From NCBI GenBank assembly GCA_040007095.1, contig JBDTVS010000161.1, positions 1 through 23,299 on the forward strand: DNA of 23,299 nucleotides, given 5' to 3'. This document shows, piece by piece, positions 15,778 to 23,299 of this stretch (position 1 is the first letter of the stretch; each line of letters begins with the position of its first letter). Both the position numbers and the translations under genes were made by a program. Under the pieces are notes generated by a model. It searched no databases, was not told the DNA's origin, and saw only the letters and a list, made by a program, of their open reading frames with translations. Source of the stretch: JBDTVS01 sp040007095. Lineage in GTDB: Bacteria; Acidobacteriota; Vicinamibacteria; Vicinamibacterales; CAVVIG01.

Positions 15778-18327
15778 ATGAACAGCAACGCCAGGTCACA
15801 TGGTAATCCGCAAGTCAATGCGAGTGGACCGTGCTCGTCGATCGTGAGCGGCTCACGCCGCGGCGGATCACCAGTTCTGGTGAGACACGCACGGTTGGTG
15901 GCGGCGTTCGGATTGGCTGTGACTGCCGCGATCTCCGGCGGCGTGCCGCTGCGCGCCCGGCAATCGTCCACCTCGCCCACCGCGCCCGCGGTTCCAGGCT
16001 CGCTCACCGCTCAGTACTGCACCAGCTGCCACAACACGACGCTGCGCACGGCGGGGCTCGCTTTTGATGCCGCCGACGTGTCCGACGTCGGCGCCCACGC
16101 CGAGATGTGGGAGAAGGTGCTGCAGAAGCTCAAGATGGGCGCGATGCCACCGCCGGGCCGGCCCCGCCCCGGCAAGCCGGCGCTCGATGCGTTCGTCTCC
16201 AGTCTGGAGGCCGACCTCGAGTCGGCAGCCGCCCGGCGTCTGAATCCCGGCCGTCCCGGAAGCGTGCACCGCCTGAATCGAACCGAGTACCGCAACGCCG
16301 TGCGCGATCTGCTCGGACTCGACGTGGACGTGGATGCGCTGCTGCCGGTGGACGACGCCGATCGGAGCGGGTTCGACAACGTGGCCAACATGCTCTCGGT
16401 GTCGCCGGCGCTGCTCGATCGGTATCTCGCCGCGGCGCGCAAACTGAGCCGGCTCGCGCTCGGCATCGCGCCTGTGGGCCCGGTCACCGATGTCTACAAG
16501 GTTCCAGGCTCGCTCGATCAGAATCGTCCGGTCGGCGAAGACCTGCCGTTCGGGTCGCGCGGCGGGCTCGCCGTGCGCCACTATTTTCCTGTGAACGGCG
16601 AATACGCGATCAAGATCCGGCTGCGCCGGCAGCTTTATGACTACGTCGTCGGCCTCGGGGCGCCGCATCAGATCGAGGTTCGCGTCGACGGCGTTCGGAT
16701 CCTGGCGGCCACCATTGGCGGCACGGACAAGGGCACGCCGCCGCCGGCGAGCTTCGTCGGCGAGGTGTTCGGCGATCCGGTGTGGGAACGCTACGCGCTG
16801 ACCGCCGACACGCCGCTGACGGTGCGCTTTCACGCGCAGGCCGGTCCTCGCGTTCTCGGCGTCGCGTTCGTGTCTCGTCTGGCGGCCGTGGAGGACGGCG
16901 TGCAGTCGCCGAAAGGTGCCGGCCGGCTGGAAGAGCGTGACGAGATGCTCGAGGGAAACCCCGCGGTCGACAGCGTCGTCGTCGAAGGACCGTACTCGGT
17001 TCAAGGGCCCGGCGACACGGCCAGCCGGCGATCCATCCTGAAGTGCGCGCCGCAGCGGCCGGCGGACGAAGACGCCTGCGCACGCCGGATTCTGACCGCG
17101 ATCGCGCGCCGCGCCTATCGGCGGACAGTCACGACCGACGAAGTCGCCACCTTGCGGCGCTTCTTCGAGGAGGGCCGCACGGGTGGCGGCTTCGATGCCG
17201 GCCTTCAGTTCGGCATCGAGCGGATTCTCGCGGATCCGAGTTTCTTCTTCCGGATCGAGCGCGACCCGGATCAGGCCGCGCCCGCAACCGCCTATCGTCT
17301 GACCGATCTCGAGCTCGCGTCTCGGTTGTCTTTTTTCCTGTGGAGCAGCGTGCCGGACGACGGGTTGCTCGACGCGGCGAATGGGAAGCACCTGAGCGAG
17401 CCCGCCGTGCTCGAGCGTCAGGTCAAGCGGATGCTGGCCTCGCCGCGGGCGCGGACGGCGCTCGCCGACAACTTCGTCGCGCAGTGGCTGCAGCTTCGTC
17501 CGCTGCGGAGCGCGGCGCCGAGCGAGGAGGAGTTTCCCGACTTCGACGAGAACCTGCGCGACGCCTTCCGCCGCGAGACGAGCCTGTTTGTCGAGAGCAC
17601 CCTCACCGAGAATCGCAGTGTCGTGGATCTGTTGACCGCCAACTACACGTTCGTGAACGAGCGGCTCGCGCGCCATTACGGGATTCCGGACGTGCACGGC
17701 AATCGCTGGCGGCGGATCGAATTCGCCAGCGACGAGCAACGCGGCGGGCTGCTCGGACAGGGCAGCGTGCTGACGATCACCTCCCACCCGAACCGGACGT
17801 CGCCGGTGCTCCGCGGGAAATGGCTGCTCGACAACATTCTCGGCACGCCGCCGCCGCCGCCACCGCCCGACGTGCCGCCGCTGCCGGAGAAAGGCACGGG
17901 CGCCAGGGTCGCGTCGGTCCGGGAGCGCCTGGAGCAGCACCGGAAGAACCCGACGTGCGCGGCGTGTCACGCGCCGATGGACCCGTTGGGGTTTGCCCTC
18001 GAGAACTACGACGGCATCGGCTCGTGGCGGACCAGCGAGGCCGGCGGCGCCGTGGACGCGACCGGGGCGTTGCCCGACGGCGCTAGCGTCACCGGATTGA
18101 AGGGGCTGCGTCAACTGCTCCTGACCCGACAGGAGCAATTCGTCGGTACGATGACCGCGAAGCTGCTGTCGTATGCAACCGGCCGCGGGCTGGAGTATTA
18201 CGATTGGCCAGTGGTTCGCCGGATCGTGCGTGAGGCGGCGCCTGGCGGCTACCGTTGGTCGTCGCTCGTGCTCGGCGTCGTCAAGAGTGCGCCGTTTCAA
18301 ATGCGGATGTCGCGGGAGAAGCCATGA
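15778..18327 (+). CDS. DUF1592/1588/1585 cytochrome-like protein
   Basis: An 849-residue exported protein with family domains in the expected order: CTSCH haem-binding motif (81-85), DUF1587 (about 163-226, RLNRTEYRNAVRDLLGLDVD), a central beta region that may be a carbohydrate-binding-like domain (250-400), DUF1595 (434-495), DUF1592 (506-638, ELASRLSFFLWSSVPDDGLL), DUF1588 (655-751, including a seven-Pro run and a second haem motif CAACH at 727-731), and DUF1585 (774-843). Such proteins occur in planctomycetes and acidobacteria next to DUF1552 genes; their role is not established, but two haem sites imply electron transfer in the periplasm. ATG 15778 lacks a strong ribosome-binding site; GTG 15880, nearer the hydrophobic signal (LVAAFGLAVTAAISGG), is an alternative. 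Its TGA overlaps the DUF1552 start. Confidence 0.9.
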   Translation: MNSNARSHGNPQVNASGPCSSIVSGSRRGGSPVLVRHARLVAAFGLAVTAAISGGVPLRARQSSTSPTAPAVPGSLTAQYCTSCHNTTLRTAGLAFDAADVSDVGAHAEMWEKVLQKLKMGAMPPPGRPRPGKPALDAFVSSLEADLESAAARRLNPGRPGSVHRLNRTEYRNAVRDLLGLDVDVDALLPVDDADRSGFDNVANMLSVSPALLDRYLAAARKLSRLALGIAPVGPVTDVYKVPGSLDQNRPVGEDLPFGSRGGLAVRHYFPVNGEYAIKIRLRRQLYDYVVGLGAPHQIEVRVDGVRILAATIGGTDKGTPPPASFVGEVFGDPVWERYALTADTPLTVRFHAQAGPRVLGVAFVSRLAAVEDGVQSPKGAGRLEERDEMLEGNPAVDSVVVEGPYSVQGPGDTASRRSILKCAPQRPADEDACARRILTAIARRAYRRTVTTDEVATLRRFFEEGRTGGGFDAGLQFGIERILADPSFFFRIERDPDQAAPATAYRLTDLELASRLSFFLWSSVPDDGLLDAANGKHLSEPAVLERQVKRMLASPRARTALADNFVAQWLQLRPLRSAAPSEEEFPDFDENLRDAFRRETSLFVESTLTENRSVVDLLTANYTFVNERLARHYGIPDVHGNRWRRIEFASDEQRGGLLGQGSVLTITSHPNRTSPVLRGKWLLDNILGTPPPPPPPDVPPLPEKGTGARVASVRERLEQHRKNPTCAACHAPMDPLGFALENYDGIGSWRTSEAGGAVDATGALPDGASVTGLKGLRQLLLTRQEQFVGTMTAKLLSYATGRGLEYYDWPVVRRIVREAAPGGYRWSSLVLGVVKSAPFQMRMSREKP

Positions 18328-19644
18328 TCATCACACGTCGATCGCTGCCACGCCGAACGTTCCTGCGCGGTATGGGTGTGACCATCGCGCTGCCGCTGCT
18401 CGATGCGATGGTGCCGGCGTTGTCGACGGGGCCGGCGGCCGGTCCGGTCCGGCGCCTGGGCATCGTCTACGCTCCCAACGGGATGGCGATGGACAGCTGG
18501 ACGCCGAGGAATGCGGGCGCCGATTTCGAGCTGACGCCGATCCTGCAGCCGCTCGCGCCCTTCCGCGATCGGCTGGTCGTCGTGTCCGGGCTCGACGGAC
18601 AACGCAACGCGTCCGCGCAGTCCTCGCACGCGGCCGCGTCGACGAGGTTCCTGACCGGCGTTCCGGGGCGACAGACCGCGGAGGGGATGGAGGCCGGTCC
18701 GTCGATCGATCAGCTCGTCGCCCGGCGGATCGGGGGCGAGACGCCGCTGGCCTCGCTCGAGCTGGCGGTCGACCCGCGCGACATCAGCGGATTCTGCGAC
18801 GGGGCGAGTTGCGCATTTCTGAATACCGTGTCCTGGAGCAGCAGCACCACGGCGCTGCCCACCGAGCACGACCCGCGCGTCGTCTTCGAGCGGATGTTCG
18901 GCGAGTCCGGCAGCACCGACGCGGCGGCGCGGCTCGCGAGCCTCCGCCGGCAGCGCAGCATTCTGGATTCGGTGAGCGGCGCGGTGAGCACGCTGGTGCG
19001 CGGTCTCGGGCCGGGCGACCGGTTGAAGATCGACGAGTATCTCGACGCCGTGCGCGAAATCGAGCGGCGCATGCAAACCGCCGAGCGGCGCGATGCGGCC
19101 GCCGTGCCGGTCGTGAGCCAGCCCGCGGGGATCCCCGACGATTTCGAGGAGAAGGTCCGTCTGCTGTTCGATCTGCAGGTGCTGGCCTATCAGGCCGACG
19201 TCACCCGGGTCATCACCTTCATGATCGGGCGTGAGTTCAGCGGCCGCCCGTATCCGCAGATCGGCGTCGCCGAAGCGCATCATCCTCTGTCACACCATCA
19301 GAACGATCCGGAGAAGATCGGCCTCCTCGCGAAGATCAACACCTACCACGTCTCGCTGTTCGCGTCGTACCTCGAGAAGCTCCACGCCCGATGGAGACGG
19401 CTCGCTGCTGGATCACATGCTGCTGCTGTACGGCTCTGGCATCAGCGACGGCAACAGGCACGATCCGGACGATCTGCCGCTCCTGCTCGCCGGTGGGGCG
19501 GTCAAGGGCGGGCGCCATCTGCGGCTGAGCCACGAGCCGGCGGCCAACCTCCTGCTGTCCGTGATCGAGAAGATGGGCGTACCGGTCGAGACGCTGGCCA
19601 ACAGCGACCGGCGGCTCCCGCTCGACACGATCGCCGGGCTGTAG
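18324..19644 (+). CDS. DUF1552 protein, Tat-exported, frameshifted
   Basis: ATG 18324 overlaps the preceding TGA (ATGA). The N-terminus MIITRRSLPRRTFLRGMGVT carries a textbook twin-arginine motif (PRRTFLRG), followed by a hydrophobic stretch ending LLDAM. The DUF1552 body follows: VRRLGIVYAPNGMAMDSWTP, SAQSSHAAASTRFLTG, GPSIDQLVARRIG, and EAHHPLSHHQNDPEKIGLL. At 19383 the frame shifts by one base after LEKL. The family's C-terminus continues in another frame (TPDGDGSLLDHMLLLYGSGI, SDGNRHDPDDLPLLLAGGAV) to TAG 19642-19644. Without correction the first frame runs to 19745 as unrelated Arg-rich sequence. The intact protein would have about 439 residues. Sequencing error or mutation cannot be told apart. 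Function is unestablished; the conserved His/Asp residues hint at a phosphatase- or sulfatase-like fold (inference). Confidence 0.85.
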
Positions 19645-19654
19645 GGCGGACCAG

Positions 19655-21196
19655 ATGTCACGGCTCGCGCCGCACTCGCCGCTCGCTGCGATGGCGTATG
19701 CCATCCGCCCGGCCTGGACGCTTCTCGTCCTGGTCCTGGGGCTGACGCCGCTTCACGCCGCCGGTCCCGACCTTCAACTCGTCGACGCGGTCAGGAACCA
19801 CGACGTCGCGGCCGCACGATCGCTGATCGAGAAGCGAGCCGACGTCAATCAGCGATCCGGCGACGGCGGCACGGCGCTGCACTGGGCGGCGTATCACGAC
19901 AGTCGCGAACTGGTCGATCTGTTGCTCCGGGCGGGTGCGCGCGTCAACAGCACGAACGATCTCGGCGTGACGCCACTGTGGGTGGCCGCAAGCCAGGGGA
20001 GTCGCTCGAGCCTGACACGGCTGCTGGATGCGGGCGCCGACCCAAGTCTTGCACCTGCGACGGGCGGCACGCCGCTCATGCTCGCGGTGCGCGACGGAGA
20101 CCTCGCCTCGACCAACGCGCTGCTCGGCCGCGGTGCGGATCCAAACGGCGTCGAGCGGGCCAGCGGTCAGTCCGCGCTGATGTGGGCCATCGCCGAACGA
20201 CGGTCCGAGCTGGTCGGCATCCTGCTGAAGGCCGGTGCGAACGTGCACGCCCGATCGAAGACGTCGCGGCGCGTGGTGCTGCTGTGCTGCCCCACGTGGG
20301 TGGGCGATCCCGAGGGGACCGTTGAAATCGACCAGGGTGGACTGACCCCGTTGCTGTTTGCGGCGCTCAACGGCGACGTCGCCTGCGCACGACGCCTGCT
20401 TGACGCCGGCGCGAAGGTCGACGAGTTGGCGGCGGCCGGCACGACGGCCCTGGTCATGGCTGTGCACCGCGGCTTTGCGCCGCTGGCCACGCTGCTGCTC
20501 GAGCGCGGAGCCGATCCGAACGCCGCCGCCGGTGGCTATGCCGCGTTGCACAGCGCGGTGTTGCGCGGCGATCAGCCGATCGTCAGGCTGCTGCTCGCGC
20601 GCGGCGCGTCGCTGAACCCGCGACTGGCCACGGGCACCTTTCTCAAGCGCGGCTCGCGGGAGTTCGCCTTCGACAAGTTCCTGATCGGCGCCACTCCCTT
20701 TCTGCTGGCGTCGCGTGTGGGTGATCTCGCGCTCATGCGTCTGCTCGCCGACGCCGGGGCCGACACCACCCTGCGCCTCGAGGACGGCCGTTCGCCGCTC
20801 ATGGTGGCGGCGCAAGGCGAGACCACCGGAGCGGGCGCGAGACGCGGCGCCGCGGAGCCGCGCGTGCTCGAGGCCGTGAAGCTCCTGATCGAACGCGGCG
20901 CTGACGTGAACGCCGCCGATCGCGCCGGCAACACCGCGCTGCACGTCATGGCGGCGAAAAACCCCGCATTCGATTCGGTGATCCAGTTGCTGGCCGATCA
21001 CGGTGCCGCCCTCGAGACGCCGAACCGCGAAGGGAAGACGCCGCTCGCCCTCGCGCTGGCGCCGCCGCCGCCGATCAGAGGTCAGTCGACGACCGTGCAG
21101 ACGGTCAAATGGCGTGCGGACTACGCGGCCTGGGTGGAGAACCAAGGGCGCACGAGCACCGTCGACCTGCTGCGCACGCTCAGCGCAAAAAAATAG
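19655..21196 (+). CDS. Exported ankyrin-repeat protein
   Basis: A 513-residue protein with a signal peptide (hydrophobic core about 19-31, LLVLVLGLTPLHAA) and at least nine ankyrin repeats in two blocks. Recognisable units include GGTALHWAAYHDSRELVDLL, GVTPLWVAASQGSRSSLTRL, GGTPLMLAVRDGDLASTNAL, GQSALMWAIAERRSELVGIL, GLTPLLFAALNGDVACARRL and GNTALHVMAAKNPAFDSVIQ. Two non-repeat insertions are visible: about 206-230 (with LLCCPTWVGDPEG) and about 328-350. Ankyrin arrays bind other proteins, so a scaffold for the DUF1592 and DUF1552 partners in the periplasm is plausible. The start is 10 bases after the DUF1552 stop, so it is the third gene of the operon. ATG 19655 follows GGCGGACCAG; ATG 19691 is an alternative start. 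Confidence 0.88.
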   Translation: MSRLAPHSPLAAMAYAIRPAWTLLVLVLGLTPLHAAGPDLQLVDAVRNHDVAAARSLIEKRADVNQRSGDGGTALHWAAYHDSRELVDLLLRAGARVNSTNDLGVTPLWVAASQGSRSSLTRLLDAGADPSLAPATGGTPLMLAVRDGDLASTNALLGRGADPNGVERASGQSALMWAIAERRSELVGILLKAGANVHARSKTSRRVVLLCCPTWVGDPEGTVEIDQGGLTPLLFAALNGDVACARRLLDAGAKVDELAAAGTTALVMAVHRGFAPLATLLLERGADPNAAAGGYAALHSAVLRGDQPIVRLLLARGASLNPRLATGTFLKRGSREFAFDKFLIGATPFLLASRVGDLALMRLLADAGADTTLRLEDGRSPLMVAAQGETTGAGARRGAAEPRVLEAVKLLIERGADVNAADRAGNTALHVMAAKNPAFDSVIQLLADHGAALETPNREGKTPLALALAPPPPIRGQSTTVQTVKWRADYAAWVENQGRTSTVDLLRTLSAKK

Positions 21197-21208
21197 TCCG
21201 GCCGGAGG

Positions 21209-22087
21209 TCACGCGCGAGTTTCGTGAATGAACGACAGGACTCCGGTCACGCACTCTTCCGCCTTGACCACCGCGACGTGATACGCATCGCTCGACAACA
21301 CCAGCAGGCGCGACTTGGGAATCTTCTGCTGATAGCGCATCACCGCCTCGACTGACTGCAACGGACTGCGGTCGGAGGTGATGACGAGCGTGGACGCGGC
21401 GATGCGCGGCAAGACCGGCTCGAGGTTCATTGCCTGGAGCACCCGGCCGGCGCCCTGGCTGGCTTCCCGGTTCGCTGCCGCCATCATGGCGTTCCAGTAG
21501 TCGACTTGCTCTTTGGGCGCCTCGGAGCCAAGCCTGGCGCCCTGCGGCGTGCTGGGAGCCGAGGAGATGGACGGGCGTGACACCGGACCGCTCACGACCG
21601 CCAGCGTGCGGGTTCGCTGGGGATAGTCGGCGGCGAACTGCATCGCAATCGATCCCCCGAACTTGGCGCCGATGACATGTGCCGTCGCGACGCCGACGCG
21701 ATCAAGCAACCGGGCCAGCGCGCCGGTCAAGCTGGGCAGCGACCACTCGAAGCCGTCGGGGATTTGAGAGTTTCCCGAGCCCGGCAGATCGGGACGAAGG
21801 ACGCGGAACTGCTGCGCCATCCGCGGCACCCATCCGTACCAGGCGATACCGGACTCGTAGACCCCATGGATCATCAGGACGGTTTCGGGGGTGCGCCATG
21901 GTTCCCCCAGCCAGTCGTCGCGGTAGAAGAGTTCGCCCGCCGGAGCAACACCGATGGCGGGGCGCTGCGGCACGCCAATCGCATTTGCGGCAGCGGCTGG
22001 GTCCGCGCCCAGGACTGGGGTCGCCGCGAGCGCAGCGGCGCCGCCACTCATACGGAGCAAGGCTCGACGCGAGATTCCGGCTTTCAT
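21209..22087 (-). CDS. Tat-exported alpha/beta-hydrolase with altered nucleophile
   Basis: A 292-residue alpha/beta-hydrolase-fold protein. The N-terminus MKAGISRRALLRMSGGAAAL is a Tat signal (SRRALLR). The oxyanion motif HGVYESG (74-80), the strand LRPDLPGSGNS (97-107) and the C-terminal acid and base candidates Asp239 (TSDRSP) and His270 (DAYHVAV) fit the fold. The nucleophile elbow, normally GxSxG, reads VIGAKFGGSI: Lys142 stands where Ser should be and Ala141 where His is common. It cannot use the classical serine mechanism unless another residue serves. GGGAG lies 9 bases before ATG 22087; the longer frame to 22135 has no such site. The gene ends 12 bases from the ankyrin gene end (tail to tail) and is divergent from the VOC gene. 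Confidence 0.82.
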   Translation of the reverse strand: MKAGISRRALLRMSGGAAALAATPVLGADPAAAANAIGVPQRPAIGVAPAGELFYRDDWLGEPWRTPETVLMIHGVYESGIAWYGWVPRMAQQFRVLRPDLPGSGNSQIPDGFEWSLPSLTGALARLLDRVGVATAHVIGAKFGGSIAMQFAADYPQRTRTLAVVSGPVSRPSISSAPSTPQGARLGSEAPKEQVDYWNAMMAAANREASQGAGRVLQAMNLEPVLPRIAASTLVITSDRSPLQSVEAVMRYQQKIPKSRLLVLSSDAYHVAVVKAEECVTGVLSFIHETRA

Positions 22088-22212
22088 GGCTGTCACTCCC
22101 GGACAGATTATCCACGACTCCAGGCGAGCGGTCACGAAGATGCTACACTGCCGCGTTCAACAGGTAAGAGAGCCTTCGGCCGTCCGGCGTTTTCGAAGAA
22201 ACGGCAGGGTGT

Positions 22213-23277
22213 ATGCGACAAGTGGCCATTGGAATCGTGACGGCTGCGAGCGTGACGTTTGCGGCTGTGCTCGCCGCCCAGGGCGGCCAGGGTTCAGCCA
22301 GCTCCGCGCCGACGCTGGTCGTCGGATCGTCCGGGAACATGACGCCGATCGTTGACAACCTGGAGGAAGCGGCTCGTTTCTACGCGGACCTCCTCGGGCT
22401 CACCGGCCCTCCGGCGGTGCGGACCCGGTCCCACAAGGACGTGCCGTATCCGCAGGTCCTGGACAACCAGGGCACGCCGCAGGCCACGCTCCGGCAGGTC
22501 AACCTGACCATCCCCGGCAGGGCCTGGAGCCTGGAGGTGCTGGAGTTCAACGAGATCGATCGCACGGCCGCTCACGCGCGGCTCCAGGATCCAGGCGCGA
22601 TGACGCTCGTGCTCTCGGTGCGCGATATCGACGGGTTGCTGGCGAAACTCAAACAGCAACAGATCCAGGTGGTCACACCTGGGGGACAGCCGGTGCCGCT
22701 GAGCTCCGGCGCGACCAAGGCCCGCGCCGTCGTGGTCAAAGCGCCGGGCGGCCACTTCGTCGAGCTGCAGCAGCCGGATCCGCTGCCCGCCCCTCCCGCG
22801 ACGCCGGCCGGCAACGTGATTGGCGCGCGCATTCGCGTGACCATCGCCGACACCGACGCCACGCTGCACCTGTACCGCGATCAGCTCGGCTTCCGTCCGG
22901 ATGTGGGATCGTTCACGAGCGAGACATCGCGGCTGAAGCTGATGGGGCTTGCCGGTGCCGAGTTCCGCTTGACCTCGGCCCCCGTGCCTGGCCTTCCGAA
23001 TCAGATACTGGAGTTCATCGAGTTCAACGGCATCGACCGCACGCCGGTGCACACGCGCATCCAGGATGCCGGCTCGGCCAAGATCCACCTGCGCGTGAGC
23101 GACTTATCCGCAGCCATCGCCGCGTTCAAGGCGGCGGGCGGCACCGTGGCCTCGACGGGGGGCCAGCACCTGATCTACAACGGCGTCCCAACGGTCATCA
23201 TTCGCGACCTGAACAACATCTTCGTGAACCTGCAGCAGCAGCCACAGCCCCCGGCGGCGAGTGCAGCCAATCGCTAG
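22213..23277 (+). CDS. Exported protein with two VOC (glyoxalase-like) domains
   Basis: A 354-residue protein with a signal peptide (1-22, ends VLAAQ) and two vicinal-oxygen-chelate domains. Domain 1 (about 37-190) has DNLEEAARFYADLLGL at its start and GGHFVELQQP at its end, with Glu184 in the usual metal-ligand position. Domain 2 (about 203-342) has DTDATLHLYRDQLGF and ends NNIFVNLQQQ, with Asn339 where the metal-binding Glu would be. The two halves also share VLEFNEIDRTAAHARLQDPG and FIEFNGIDRTPVHTRIQDAG, showing internal duplication. Family members include dioxygenases, glyoxalases and resistance proteins; the reaction here is unknown. AGGG lies just before ATG 22213. The 125-base gap to the divergent hydrolase must hold both promoters; a TACACT at 22144-22149 may be a -10. 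Confidence 0.85.
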   Translation: MRQVAIGIVTAASVTFAAVLAAQGGQGSASSAPTLVVGSSGNMTPIVDNLEEAARFYADLLGLTGPPAVRTRSHKDVPYPQVLDNQGTPQATLRQVNLTIPGRAWSLEVLEFNEIDRTAAHARLQDPGAMTLVLSVRDIDGLLAKLKQQQIQVVTPGGQPVPLSSGATKARAVVVKAPGGHFVELQQPDPLPAPPATPAGNVIGARIRVTIADTDATLHLYRDQLGFRPDVGSFTSETSRLKLMGLAGAEFRLTSAPVPGLPNQILEFIEFNGIDRTPVHTRIQDAGSAKIHLRVSDLSAAIAAFKAAGGTVASTGGQHLIYNGVPTVIIRDLNNIFVNLQQQPQPPAASAANR

Positions 23278-23299
23278 TGTCCTGCGGTCGACGATTTAG

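Noticed and set aside
17850..17890. CCG/CCA run as a possible tandem repeat element
   Set aside because: It encodes the poly-Pro segment that is normal for the DUF1588 region of this family.
15868..18300. 810-residue open frame on the minus strand opposite the DUF1592 gene
   Set aside because: Low-complexity Arg-rich product without motifs; shadow of the real gene in high-GC codon usage.
19658..21145. 495-residue minus-strand frame opposite the ankyrin gene
   Set aside because: Arg/Gln-rich, no recognisable features; the ankyrin repeats on the plus strand are clear.
1..23299. CRISPR arrays, tRNA/rRNA genes, insertion sequences, phage genes
   Set aside because: No regularly spaced direct repeats, cloverleaf-like genes, transposase motifs or terminal inverted repeats were seen when reading both strands.

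Overview
The window is high-GC, densely packed bacterial DNA. Its gene families (an Oar-type TonB-dependent receptor with a CarboxypepD-like N-terminal domain, DUF1592/DUF1552 proteins, soluble PQQ dehydrogenase, RsbRD-type sensor protein, and a secreted family ending in an ACHEGN-type motif) suggest an acidobacterium, probably of the Vicinamibacteria kind. That placement is inferred from family content only; no rRNA, tRNA, CRISPR array, transposase or phage gene was seen.

Left third (1-4200): a zone of small, damaged signalling genes. It holds a sulfatase active-site fragment (87-197), a possible coiled-coil ORF (243-638), an RsbRD-like sensor whose H-box histidine is Ser (591-1241), a small helix-turn-helix-like protein with two compensating frame changes (1498-1713), a cytochrome c' (1807-2337), and a leftward string made of an unrecognised frameshifted gene (3529-3962), a histidine-kinase remnant (3180-3523) and a winged-helix-like protein (2699-3171). 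A NarL/LuxR response-regulator tail lies on the plus strand (4036-4195).

Middle (4200-8050, minus strand): an amidohydrolase C-terminal remnant, a di-haem cytochrome c and a PQQ-dependent dehydrogenase are joined by two ATGA start/stop overlaps. The dehydrogenase carries the extra Asp that marks lanthanide-dependent enzymes. The cytochrome is cut by an in-frame amber codon just before its second haem Met ligand. Upstream lies the 5'-truncated, frameshifted 3' end of a TonB-receptor gene (7081-8050), a diverged paralogue of the intact receptor further right.

Right two thirds (8250-23277): mostly intact exported proteins. A 62-aa mini-gene (signal peptide plus the tail of a larger secreted family) is followed by an MBL-fold hydrolase. 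Next come the intact Oar-like receptor, a fusion of an inactive-looking creatininase domain to a carboxymuconolactone-decarboxylase-like (CMD) domain, and a stand-alone CMD paralogue. On the opposite strand is the full-length member of the mini-gene's family. A three-gene rightward operon follows: DUF1587/1595/1592/1588/1585 cytochrome-like protein, Tat-exported DUF1552 protein (frameshifted) and an ankyrin-repeat protein. The window closes with a divergent pair: a Tat-exported alpha/beta hydrolase with Lys where the nucleophile should be, and an exported double VOC-domain protein.

Taken together the intact part looks like an outer-membrane uptake and periplasmic oxidation/hydrolysis locus (receptor, dehydrogenase plus cytochrome, several exported hydrolase-like proteins). 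The substrate cannot be told from the sequence. Several enzymes in it lack canonical catalytic residues, which is the most distinctive feature of the window.
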